Source of the DNA: an uncultured Acidobacteriia bacterium
Lineage (GTDB): Bacteria > Acidobacteriota > Terriglobia > Bryobacterales > Bryobacteraceae
Reading direction: 5' to 3'
DNA length: 47,828 bases
Assembly: GCA_903881085.1 (NCBI GenBank)
Contig: CAIRSA010000184.1
Span: 1-47,828, forward strand
The notes under the pieces are model-generated. The model was not told where the DNA came from. It ran no database searches and saw only the letters and a list, made by a program, of their open reading frames with translations. Position numbers and translations under genes: made by a program. Below, in pieces: positions 16,651 through 24,716 of the stretch (position 1 is its first letter; every line of letters begins with the position of its first letter).

Positions 16651-17862
16651 TTAAACAGCGGGCTTTTTGCCGTCGGGAAACAGCGAGTAGCGGCCCGGCA
16701 GCAGGTTGAAGTATTCCACGAAGCGCTTCTTACTTTCCGGCGTAGAGACTACTTTCTTTTCAAACATCGATTGGGCCAGTTTCGAAAACTGCTTGCCCAG
16801 TTCCGTCGATGGTTCCACGTTGCGGCCGATTGTCAAGGCGCGGTGAACGCCCTGGTAATCGTTCGGGAACGTCATCGCCACAGGAATACCGAGCAGTTCT
16901 TCGATCTGTGCCGGCGAAATCACCGCCCGCTTCTGAGCGCGATTCAAGAGCACGGTTACGCGATCGCCCAGGTCCAGCGTCTTCAAATAGTTATACTTTT
17001 CCCTAGCCAAATGCAAAGACGTGATTTCCGGCGTGCAGACCAGATAAACACGCTTGGATTCCTGCATGATCTCCAGCGAGTACTTTTCCATGTTGCCGGA
17101 AAGATCCACGCACACCACTTTGTACATGCGCCGCATGTAATCGATCAAGTGGCGCACCTGCGATGCCTCAATTCGGAAGTTAGGATTCAGCTTGCCGGAG
17201 TGCAGAACATCCAGGTTTCCGATGGTTGTTACCAGTTGCGGCCACAGGTTGTCGTCCATGCGGAAGGAATTTTCGGCAGCGTCGGTCAGGCAGTATTCGT
17301 TGTCCAGCTTCAGCATGAAACGCTGCATGCCGCTGTTTAGATCGAAGTCGACCAAAATGGTTTTCGCTTCCGGTAGCTGCGAAGCGGAAACCGATGCATT
17401 CAGGGCAATCGTGGATGCTCCCACGCCTGCCTTCGAAGGCAGGAAAGAGAACATCATGTCCGTGGCAAAATTGGCGACTGGTTTCTTTTCCAGATTCTCG
17501 TTGATGCGGCCAAGCGTTTCGTACAAATCCTGCCGGCTGAACGGCATGGACATGAATTCGCGAACACCGATCCGCATCAGTTCGAGCAGCGTCTGCGGGT
17601 CGCAGCTGCGGCTGATGGCGACAATTTGCATGCCGGGCACAGTTGCTTCTATACCGGAGATCGTGTCCACCGCCTTGGCCAAATTCTCGATGCTCAAGAA
17701 GATGACTTGTGGCGCGTGGGCCCGAAGAAACCGGGACAGTTCGATACCCGCCGGGTATTTTTCGATCTTTCTGACGAGACCTATGTGACCGACTTCGGTC
17801 AACAGGTCTTCCAGCTGATCGGAAAGTTCTTGATCTGGACTGATTGCTATCCCTCGAAGCAT
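16651..17862 (-). CDS. CpaE/TadZ-like protein (degenerate MinD/ParA ATPase)
   Basis: A 403-residue protein from the ATG at 17862, chosen for its strong GAGGGAG site; the longer frame to 18033 is not needed. Residues about 1-120 form a receiver-like domain lacking a clear phosphate-acceptor set, as in TadZ. A MinD-like domain follows, with deviant Walker A SKAGVGAST at about 143-151: the signature Lys is kept, but the P-loop Lys (GKS/T) is Ala. TadZ/CpaE proteins localise the Tad pilus apparatus at the pole. No other tad/cpa genes lie in the window, so it is an orphan here. Family call is strong; ATP hydrolysis is doubtful. Confidence 0.85.
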   Translation of the reverse strand: MLRGIAISPDQELSDQLEDLLTEVGHIGLVRKIEKYPAGIELSRFLRAHAPQVIFLSIENLAKAVDTISGIEATVPGMQIVAISRSCDPQTLLELMRIGVREFMSMPFSRQDLYETLGRINENLEKKPVANFATDMMFSFLPSKAGVGASTIALNASVSASQLPEAKTILVDFDLNSGMQRFMLKLDNEYCLTDAAENSFRMDDNLWPQLVTTIGNLDVLHSGKLNPNFRIEASQVRHLIDYMRRMYKVVCVDLSGNMEKYSLEIMQESKRVYLVCTPEITSLHLAREKYNYLKTLDLGDRVTVLLNRAQKRAVISPAQIEELLGIPVAMTFPNDYQGVHRALTIGRNVEPSTELGKQFSKLAQSMFEKKVVSTPESKKRFVEYFNLLPGRYSLFPDGKKPAV

Positions 17863-18166
17863 TCTCGCTCCCTCACTCTTAACGATAGAGCGTTTAGGGG
17901 ATCTCAGCAATTGTTCGATAACCTTAGTCGGTCTAGCAATAATCCTGAGACGAGATAGGTAAAACGTAAGGTTTTCTAAGGTGATTCGCTGGCTTGAGGC
18001 CCTGTTGAAAAAGCCCCTCATGAACACTAGCAATGCTCAATATGAACCTTCTCTGATTCATTGTCAATATCCTCGGCAAACGGGCAGGAAATGTTCCGTG
18101 GACTACCTCCAATTCTCACCCAGATCGTTAATGTTTTAACAGTCGATTGCCGATAGACAAGTAACC
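17863..18166. other. Divergent intergenic region, 304 bp
   Basis: This space separates the CpaE-like and TPR genes and must hold both promoters. The part next to the CpaE-like gene carries its Shine-Dalgarno. I see AT-rich segments near 18040-18060 and 18130-18150 but no convincing sigma-70 or sigma-54 element and no coding frame. Confidence 0.4.
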
Positions 18167-19342
18167 ATGTCTCAGAAGGGTAGACCCGCTGTGATTCAAT
18201 CTCTATCACACGCATTGTGCGTGTCCGCACTCCTGTTATTCCTTGCGCAGGGCTATGCTCTGGGTCTGCTTTCGCGCAAGCCCGCGGTTGATCCACAAAG
18301 TAAGGAAGGGCAGTTCTTCTCCCTATTGGATCTGGAGGACGACGCGGATAAACGGCTTGAGTTGATCAAACAGTTCGCCACCATGTTCCCCAAGCATCCC
18401 GCTTCCATCTGGAGTCTGGAACAGGTTCTGGAAGCACAGCGCCAGGCCGGCGAACATGAAAATGTCATCAAAACCGCGGAAAAGCTGCTGGTCGTGAATC
18501 CGAACCATATCGATGCCGCATACTATGCCTGGAAAGCCGCTGAGGCCCAAGGCGACAAAGCGCTCACTGGAAAGTGGTTTCAACGCTTGAACGAGATGGC
18601 GCCGCGCGTGGTTGCTTCCGCTCAACCGTCGAATGCCGACGATGTCGCCGATTGGCAGGCCAGCGTGAACCTGGCACAACAGTTCGTCGCCAGCAAAGAT
18701 GGCGGTCTTTACGCTAAGGCACTGGATGCAAAAGATCCTTCGAAGCGCCTTGCCATTTTGGATGAACTGGTGAAGTCCGGCGATGATCCGGCGAATAGAG
18801 CCAATGTCGACCTTCTCTACTTCCTCGCTTATCGCCAGTTGGGCAGCACGGGCAAGGCGGTTGAAGCGGGCCTGCGTGTGCTCGATGTTTCGAAAAATCA
18901 CGAAGACATTCTGTTGTTTATTGCCGATTACTATTTCCAGCGTCGCGAATCGGGGCGCGCTATCGCCTTCTGCCAGCGCCTGATTGAAGTAATGCGCACA
19001 AAGCCGAGGCCGTCAAATATCAGCAATGCAGATTGGGAGCGCCAGAAAGCCACGTGCAACGGATCTGCCTTCTATATGATTGGCTTCCTGCAGATGGAAG
19101 CCGGCCAGTACATCAGCGCCGATGCCCACTTTCGCGCGGCGCTAGGATATGTGGGCAACGGAGAACTCGCTGCCATTGTTCTGAACTCGCTCGGTTATGT
19201 GAATCTGAGATTGGAAAAATACGGCGACGCTCTGAAATTCTACAAACGCTGCATGGAGATCAAAGGACCTTATCAACTCCAGGCGGCGCAAAATGTCGAC
19301 ACGCTGATCCTGCAGCATCCCGAAGCTGTTCGTCAGCAGTAA
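18167..19342 (+). CDS. Secreted TPR-repeat protein
   Basis: A 391-residue protein starting with a signal peptide or single membrane anchor (about 10-32). The rest is predicted all-helical with TPR-type repeats across about 50-380; clearest are those near 305-345 (FYMIGFLQMEAGQYISADAHFRAA region) and 345-375 (LNSLGYVNLRLEKYGDALKFYKR). TPRs mediate protein contacts, here probably in the periplasm. The partner is unknown. Divergent from the CpaE-like gene; a pilus or envelope assembly link is possible. A double-hairpin repeat starts 10 bp after the stop and may act as its terminator. Confidence 0.85.
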   Translation: MSQKGRPAVIQSLSHALCVSALLLFLAQGYALGLLSRKPAVDPQSKEGQFFSLLDLEDDADKRLELIKQFATMFPKHPASIWSLEQVLEAQRQAGEHENVIKTAEKLLVVNPNHIDAAYYAWKAAEAQGDKALTGKWFQRLNEMAPRVVASAQPSNADDVADWQASVNLAQQFVASKDGGLYAKALDAKDPSKRLAILDELVKSGDDPANRANVDLLYFLAYRQLGSTGKAVEAGLRVLDVSKNHEDILLFIADYYFQRRESGRAIAFCQRLIEVMRTKPRPSNISNADWERQKATCNGSAFYMIGFLQMEAGQYISADAHFRAALGYVGNGELAAIVLNSLGYVNLRLEKYGDALKFYKRCMEIKGPYQLQAAQNVDTLILQHPEAVRQQ

Positions 19343-19352
19343 TCCGATGTAG

Positions 19353-19389
19353 GCAGAATGGTAATCTGCTCACCGAGTGGCACTCGGCC
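19353..19389. repeat. Double-hairpin repeat, copy 1
   Basis: Two adjacent hairpins: GCAGAAT-GGT-AATCTGC (one mismatch pair) and CCGAGT-GGC-ACTCGG. The same arrangement recurs at 39253-39288. Both copies lie just after the stop of a + strand gene. The shared core is TGGTAATCTGC and GAGTGGCACTCGG. This is a REP-like intergenic element, possibly working as a terminator or mRNA 3' stabiliser. Confidence 0.65.
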
Positions 19390-19557
19390 TTTAATTGGGC
19401 TGTTCTTTGAGTTAGTATTCGCACAGGCAAATTGCCTGCGCCACCCACGGACGTGCAAATGTGTCGAAGGATGAAGCGGGCCGCTCGCTTGCGAGCGCTA
19501 TGTCTTCAAGCCTTCTCGAACCAGTTCAGACGAATATTAAAGGGCTGCCCTACAATC
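19390..19557. repeat. Intergenic region with further palindromes
   Basis: It contains CAGGCAAATTGCCTG-type and CGCTCGC-TT-GCGAGCG (19482-19497) hairpins and no coding frame. The first resembles the CAGG...CCTG core of the repeat at 37294-37392, so this convergent gap is a collection point for small palindromic repeats. Confidence 0.5.
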
Positions 19558-22500
19558 CTACTTGATACTCACCGTAGCCGTAGTCAGCGTAGTAGCCGTC
19601 CCGAAGTTGATCTTAATTGCCGACGACGAGCCGCTCAGCCCCGCCGGAATCTTGGCATTGATCTGCAACACGCCCGCCACCAGACCTGGTGCCGGACCCG
19701 CATACAAAACCTCCGCATCTACCCCACCGATGGAGACCTTCGGTGCCTGAACCAGCACCGGCAGCGGCACGCCGATGATGGCGCCATCCACACCGGCCGG
19801 ATTCGTCTGCCCTGCGCCAGTCGCGTAAATCACGACGACCGATCCCGCCGCCGCTGGATTCGCGGCCGAGTTAACCGAATTGTCCTGGTTCAGGATGGAA
19901 CCCTGGCCTTTGCCCGACGAATCCGCGGTAAAGACAGCCGGAGACGCCGCCTGCACCGGCACTGTCACGGCATTCGACCGCTGCCCGTTGTACTCCGCCT
20001 GCACCTGCGTTGAGATCTTGCCGGCCAGCGCGTACGGCGCGACGCAACTCACCTGTCCCGACAAGGCATAGATCATCGGCGCCGCGACTCCATCGAACAG
20101 AACCCGCGTGCCGCCGGCGATCGTATCGACCCTGGTTCCCGAACTCGTCAACTGCAAACCCGCCAGTTGTGCCGGACCGATCTCCGTCCCGAAAACAGTG
20201 ACGATCAGGCCGGGCGAGATGCCGCCCATTGCCGCCGCGCTTTGGAAGTTCGCCGCATTGGTGACGCCTTCGGACGATATCTGCGCGCCCGATGCCGCCA
20301 AGGAAATAGTGGCCGTGCCGGTCACCGTACTATCCACGGTGCTGCGTGCCGTCACAGTGATGGCTTGCGTGGCAAGCGCCGGGTATGGAGCCGTGTACAA
20401 CCCTGTCGGATCGATGGTGCCTGTTTGCGGCGAAATCGACCAGGTAACTGCCGCCGAGGCAAGGCCTGTTGCCGCGGCCGAAAACTGCTGTTTCTGCCCC
20501 GCCCTCATGGCGATCGTAACGGGCGTAATCACAATGACCGCGGGCACCGGAGGCTGCAACGTCACCTGTGCCGATGCCGACCTTGATCCATCGGCCACGC
20601 TGGTAGCTGTCACCGTCACTGCTCCTGCCACCGGAATCGAAGCCGGCGACGTGTACAGCCCCGCACCGCTGATCGTGCCCAGTTGCGGAGTAATGCTCCA
20701 ATTCACCAGGGTATTCGAGGCTCCGGTCACGTTCGCCGTGAACTGCTGCGTCTGTGATTGCCCCAGCGTCACCGTTGCCGGTGTCACTGTAACGGAAACC
20801 GGCGGGCCAACAATAATCGTCGCGGACGCCGACTTGCTGTTATCGATGACACTGGTCACCGTCACTGTAACGGTGGTCGAAGTGATAGCAGTGGCCGGTG
20901 CCGTGTACAGCCCCGTGTTGGAAATCGTACCCACGGCCGGATTGATAGACCAGACCACATTGGTATTCGCCGTATTCATCACAGTGGCGTTAAACTGCAG
21001 CGTCTGGCTGGGGCCTAAATTCGCCGAAGTGGGAGTGATGGAAACCGAAATCTCGGAAATGCGAGCCACAAAGCCGTCCGTGTCTCCGCCGCCGAATGTA
21101 GTCTGCAAGCTCCCCGCCGTGCGCAGGTCTTTCGACGTCGTTGATCCTGTTATATATACATTGCCGCTCCCGTCAATGGCCACTCCGCGTGCGTAGTCAT
21201 CGCCCTTTCCGCCAAAGCAGGATTCATAAATCGGCGCAATTCCGTTGGCGTTGAATTTCAGTACGAATCCATCCCATCCGCCTGCGTTGGGAAATGGAAA
21301 CGTGTTGCCGTTAAAAATAATAGAGCCTCCCAGGCCGCTCGCTATGGGGAATCCCTGCGAGTTGGTTTGTCCAACGATCACGGCATTGTCGAAGGCGTCT
21401 ACCGCCACCGCGTTGCCCGCTTCGTCTCCCTCCGCCCCGATGTAGGAAGAAAACTGTAGGAACTGTCCGCTTGGTCCGAAGCGTGCGGCATAGGCATCTG
21501 GCAAGAAACCAGAGGCGCGCTGGATCGCATTCCCCAGCACCGGTAACCCAGCCGATGCGGTCTGGCCCGTAATCCACGCCGCGCCGGTGCTGTCCACCGC
21601 CACGCCCCGCGCATCCTCGGTCGACTCGCCACCGAAGTAAGTGGAATAGACAATACTGGTGCCATCGGCGCTCAGCTTGGTGAGGAAAGCATCGGACGTG
21701 CCATTCAGGGTTTTCTGAAACGCCAAAGCGCTGACCGGGAAATTGTCCGATCTGGTTTCTCCGGTCACATAGGCAGCGCCCGAACTATCCACTGCCACTC
21801 CATTGGCCACGTCGCGGGCGAAGCCGCCGAGATAGGTCGCGTAAATAAGTTTGGTCCCATCCGTCGAAAGCTTTGCCACAAACGCATCCGTGCCGCCGCG
21901 CACTGGCCCAACTGCATTCACTTGCGGAAAATTCAGCGACTGCGTCCATCCGGCAACGTACGCGCTACCGCTCTTATCCACCGCGATGCTGTTGCCCTGC
22001 TCGTCCAGGCTGCCGCCAAGGTATGTGGAATAAACCAGCTTTCCGCCTGTCGGATCAAGCTTCAGCGCAAACGCATCGCCGATTCCATTTCCGCCACTGA
22101 GAGTCATTTGAAACGCACCCGTGGTAACCGGGAAGTTTGTTGACTCAGTGCGGCCCGTAATGTAAGCATTCCCCTGCGCGTCGATGGCGATTCCCAGTGC
22201 TGTATCCGTACCATTGCCTCCAATGAACGTCGCATAGAGAATCGCACTGCCGTTGGGGCTGATCTTGACAATGAACGCATCCTGGCTGCCTTGTGGCACC
22301 GGTTGAAACACGCCAGGCTTAGTAGGAAAATCGATGGATTTCGTAAAGCCCGTGATGTAAGTGTTGCCCGCCGCGTCCGCCGCGATGGCGTTGGCCTCGT
22401 CCGCTCCCGAGCCGCCCAGATAGGTCGCGTACTGTAACACCGGATCGATAATCAGTGGCTGCGTGTGGTCGTATGCACCGGTGCGGAATCCGATGCGGTT

Positions 22501-23064
22501 CTCCGCCAGTTGAACGAACTCCGCCGGGACCGGCTGCCGGTTGCCATGCAGGTTTTGATAGGCCACGGGCTTGCGCCACACGATGCCATCGGTCATCTCA
22601 AGGTCGCCGGCGGCCGTGATGCGCACGCGGCTGAACTGCATGCGGATCGCGTTGGGATCCCCACCTGGCGCGACAAGGAAGTCATATTCAAGGCTGTCGC
22701 CGTGGCCGTAGTAGTCCAAATCGATTCCCGGATACACCTGCGAGTAACGCACTCGTGCGAAGTTCCGTAGATTGCTCTTCCACTGGCGGGCATCGGACCC
22801 GATGAAATAGTTGGAGTGTGCCGCCAGCACTTCCATCGGCTTTGCCGCAGCCTTCGGATTTGCGCCCAATAGAATTACCGATACCTCCGAAGCTGCGGTG
22901 CGCAAGTCCGCGCCCGCCGGATGCAGCCGGATCGCATAGCCGGGACCGCGCGAAATGTACTGCCCCGCCGCCGCGTCACGTTCTTCGAAACGCAACGGGA
23001 ATTTGCCGAAGGTGGAAGCCATGGCCGGGGCAAGAAGCGCCAGGAAAAGAAGAGAAGTTTTCAT
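19558..23064 (-). CDS. Secreted SBBP-repeat protein with Ig-like repeats and Solibacter-type C-terminus
   Basis: A 1168-residue extracellular protein. A signal peptide (about 1-16) is followed by an N-terminal beta domain (about 20-205) that usually precedes SBBP repeats. Residues about 210-680 are tandem beta-propeller repeats of SBBP type, each with a recurring YATYLGG...D.A..IAVD..G..Y.TG.T pattern. Three Ig-like (BIG2-type) repeats of about 80 residues follow (about 685-935, VSITPTSANLG...QTLQF pattern). The end (about 945-1168) is the TIGR03437-like domain seen in Solibacter, often at the C-terminus of exported proteins. Likely a cell-surface or secreted binding protein, target unknown. 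A Shine-Dalgarno (TTGGAG) precedes it; it may be the last gene of the upstream six-gene unit. Confidence 0.88.
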   Translation of the reverse strand: MKTSLLFLALLAPAMASTFGKFPLRFEERDAAAGQYISRGPGYAIRLHPAGADLRTAASEVSVILLGANPKAAAKPMEVLAAHSNYFIGSDARQWKSNLRNFARVRYSQVYPGIDLDYYGHGDSLEYDFLVAPGGDPNAIRMQFSRVRITAAGDLEMTDGIVWRKPVAYQNLHGNRQPVPAEFVQLAENRIGFRTGAYDHTQPLIIDPVLQYATYLGGSGADEANAIAADAAGNTYITGFTKSIDFPTKPGVFQPVPQGSQDAFIVKISPNGSAILYATFIGGNGTDTALGIAIDAQGNAYITGRTESTNFPVTTGAFQMTLSGGNGIGDAFALKLDPTGGKLVYSTYLGGSLDEQGNSIAVDKSGSAYVAGWTQSLNFPQVNAVGPVRGGTDAFVAKLSTDGTKLIYATYLGGFARDVANGVAVDSSGAAYVTGETRSDNFPVSALAFQKTLNGTSDAFLTKLSADGTSIVYSTYFGGESTEDARGVAVDSTGAAWITGQTASAGLPVLGNAIQRASGFLPDAYAARFGPSGQFLQFSSYIGAEGDEAGNAVAVDAFDNAVIVGQTNSQGFPIASGLGGSIIFNGNTFPFPNAGGWDGFVLKFNANGIAPIYESCFGGKGDDYARGVAIDGSGNVYITGSTTSKDLRTAGSLQTTFGGGDTDGFVARISEISVSITPTSANLGPSQTLQFNATVMNTANTNVVWSINPAVGTISNTGLYTAPATAITSTTVTVTVTSVIDNSKSASATIIVGPPVSVTVTPATVTLGQSQTQQFTANVTGASNTLVNWSITPQLGTISGAGLYTSPASIPVAGAVTVTATSVADGSRSASAQVTLQPPVPAVIVITPVTIAMRAGQKQQFSAAATGLASAAVTWSISPQTGTIDPTGLYTAPYPALATQAITVTARSTVDSTVTGTATISLAASGAQISSEGVTNAANFQSAAAMGGISPGLIVTVFGTEIGPAQLAGLQLTSSGTRVDTIAGGTRVLFDGVAAPMIYALSGQVSCVAPYALAGKISTQVQAEYNGQRSNAVTVPVQAASPAVFTADSSGKGQGSILNQDNSVNSAANPAAAGSVVVIYATGAGQTNPAGVDGAIIGVPLPVLVQAPKVSIGGVDAEVLYAGPAPGLVAGVLQINAKIPAGLSGSSSAIKINFGTATTLTTATVSIK

Positions 23065-23097
23065 AAGTAATGTCGCTCCAACTGTTGAAGGAGAATT

Positions 23098-23970
23098 TTA
23101 GCGCATCCCGCTAATCCTTGTATTCGGGTAAAAATGTTCGATGATCCGCGCCGCCATTGCTCCCTGGCGCGCCATCGCATCCGCACCCTGTTGACACAAC
23201 CCAAGGCCATGTCCGCGGCCCTTGCCCTTCACCACGATTTCATCGCTTTGTACCGCCACAATGTAGTTGTTTGAAGGTAGCGCGTCCCATCCCAGTGCGC
23301 GGCCCAGCGCGAGCCGGACCCGCTCTGAATGCGGCTGCCGCTGAATCGCCGCCGCGTCGTCGCCGTGGAAACGGCGCTCCCAGGCCTCGGCATGTTCCGC
23401 ACACGCCACTCGAAAATACGGGTAGGCATCAGGGTTCATGCCGGTATCCGCCTCGGTTTTTGTTTCGCCTCCGCAACTGGCCGAATAGAGCGGCGCGAAT
23501 GCTTCGCCGCGATATCGTATCGCAAGCGGCGGGTAGGCCGCTGTGGCCGGCTCTTTGAAGACCTGGCAATGCGTCGTATCGCAGAAATCGAAATCGCCAT
23601 GTCGTCCGCGCGAAGCAATGTACCATGACCGCGCTACGATTGCCTGTGCCTTGCGTGCCTCTTCCGCGAACGACGCCGGCATCTCAGCCGCAACCACCGC
23701 TGCGACCGCACGCTCCAGATCGGCCTCCAGCACGGCGATCAGTTCGCCCTTGCCTTGCCGCACGTCGAGCCGCCCTTGAAATCGCCGTTCGATCTTGCCC
23801 GGCACGGCCAGCACGAAGTCGCCTTCGATCTTCATGCCCGTGCGAAGCTCCGCCGTTGCGCGCAACTCTTTCGCCGCGGGCTCAACAACGCGGACCGGGC
23901 TCGCAGTCGCCGGCCGCACCGTCAGCAGTTGCGGATGGAACAGCCCGAACACGGCAATCAGGATAGTCAT
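23098..23970 (-). CDS. SpoIID/LytB-like cell-wall protein
   Basis: A 290-residue protein from the ATG at 23970, which overlaps the preceding stop by ATGA. A hydrophobic N-terminus (signal peptide) leads into a SpoIID/LytB domain: AEMPASFAEEARKAQAIVARSWYI at about 95-117, the cysteine-bearing DTTHCQVF, YSASCGGET, and the closing GKGRGHGLGLCQQGA. SpoIID is a peptidoglycan lytic transglycosylase in sporulating bacteria; non-sporulating homologues such as LytB modify cell-wall hydrolysis. Its neighbour is a transpeptidase-like protein, giving a pair that cuts and links peptidoglycan. The organism is not a known spore former, so a different envelope role is likely. Confidence 0.85.
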   Translation of the reverse strand: MTILIAVFGLFHPQLLTVRPATASPVRVVEPAAKELRATAELRTGMKIEGDFVLAVPGKIERRFQGRLDVRQGKGELIAVLEADLERAVAAVVAAEMPASFAEEARKAQAIVARSWYIASRGRHGDFDFCDTTHCQVFKEPATAAYPPLAIRYRGEAFAPLYSASCGGETKTEADTGMNPDAYPYFRVACAEHAEAWERRFHGDDAAAIQRQPHSERVRLALGRALGWDALPSNNYIVAVQSDEIVVKGKGRGHGLGLCQQGADAMARQGAMAARIIEHFYPNTRISGMR

Positions 23971-24716
23971 TTCCCATTCCGTATGCGATGCAGTGCCGGC
24001 GCCAACATAGTCGCCGTCCGCCCGCCCGTCGAATTGTGCACGCGCACCAGCAGTGCATATCGCGGTGAATCGGCGGGGAAGAGAGCCATTGCGAACCCGT
24101 CGCCCGCATCGCGCGGGCACGGCGCCGTACCGGTCTTGGCCAGGGTGAACACGCCCAGTGGCCGCGCAGTGCCTGCCTTCGCCGCCACGCGCATGCCGGC
24201 TACCGCTTCGCGCATTCCCGGTTGCGACGCCCGTAACACCAGCTCCGCATACGCCGCCGCCACTTGTTGCGGCAAAAACTTCCATGCCGCACCCATGCCC
24301 GTCAGCGTTTGCTGCGGCACGTCGGTCTTGGGGCGCGCCACACCAAGCTTGGCCAGCACGTCCGCCACATCCGCCGGATTCATCCGCGCCGCCATCGACA
24401 GAAAATACGCATTGCACGAATGGCCGATCGCCTCCGTGATGCGCACCTTGCCATGCCCCCGCGGCAGCCAGCAGTCTTTGCCCATGCACGTGAACTCCGG
24501 GTACTGAAACTGGTGCCCATCGCCATATGCGATCGTCGTGAACGGCTTGATCAGCGATCCGATGGCCACCGCTGTCCCCGCATCGAATCCCCGGCTTCCC
24601 GCGGTGCGTTTCGATTGGCTGTCGTACAGCAGATAATCCCCGGTGAAGTGCGCGTCCAATGTGCGCAGAATCGTCTGCTCCTCAAGCCCGGCCAACAATG
24701 CGAACAGCAGAATCAT
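23967..24716 (-). CDS. Penicillin-binding-type transpeptidase domain protein
   Basis: A compact 249-residue protein carrying all three active-site motifs of penicillin-binding proteins: SLIK at 54-57, SCN at 100-102 and KTGT at 194-197. It lacks the usual long N-terminal pedestal and consists of little more than the catalytic domain behind a short signal peptide, which is unusually small for a transpeptidase. It could act as a DD-transpeptidase, carboxypeptidase or penicillin-recognising sensor. It overlaps both neighbours by ATGA (24713-24716 and 23967-23970), so it is made together with the DUF3352-like and SpoIID-like proteins. Confidence 0.82.
   Translation of the reverse strand: MILLFALLAGLEEQTILRTLDAHFTGDYLLYDSQSKRTAGSRGFDAGTAVAIGSLIKPFTTIAYGDGHQFQYPEFTCMGKDCWLPRGHGKVRITEAIGHSCNAYFLSMAARMNPADVADVLAKLGVARPKTDVPQQTLTGMGAAWKFLPQQVAAAYAELVLRASQPGMREAVAGMRVAAKAGTARPLGVFTLAKTGTAPCPRDAGDGFAMALFPADSPRYALLVRVHNSTGGRTATMLAPALHRIRNGK

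Noticed and set aside
19390..19557. CRISPR-like array from repeated palindromes
   Set aside because: The palindromes differ in sequence and spacing; there are no equal direct repeats with spacers.
24490..24716. Long minus-strand frame 23098-24489 as a single 463-residue protein
   Set aside because: Its first 170 or so residues lie over the transpeptidase gene in another frame; the SpoIID-like gene starts at 23970.
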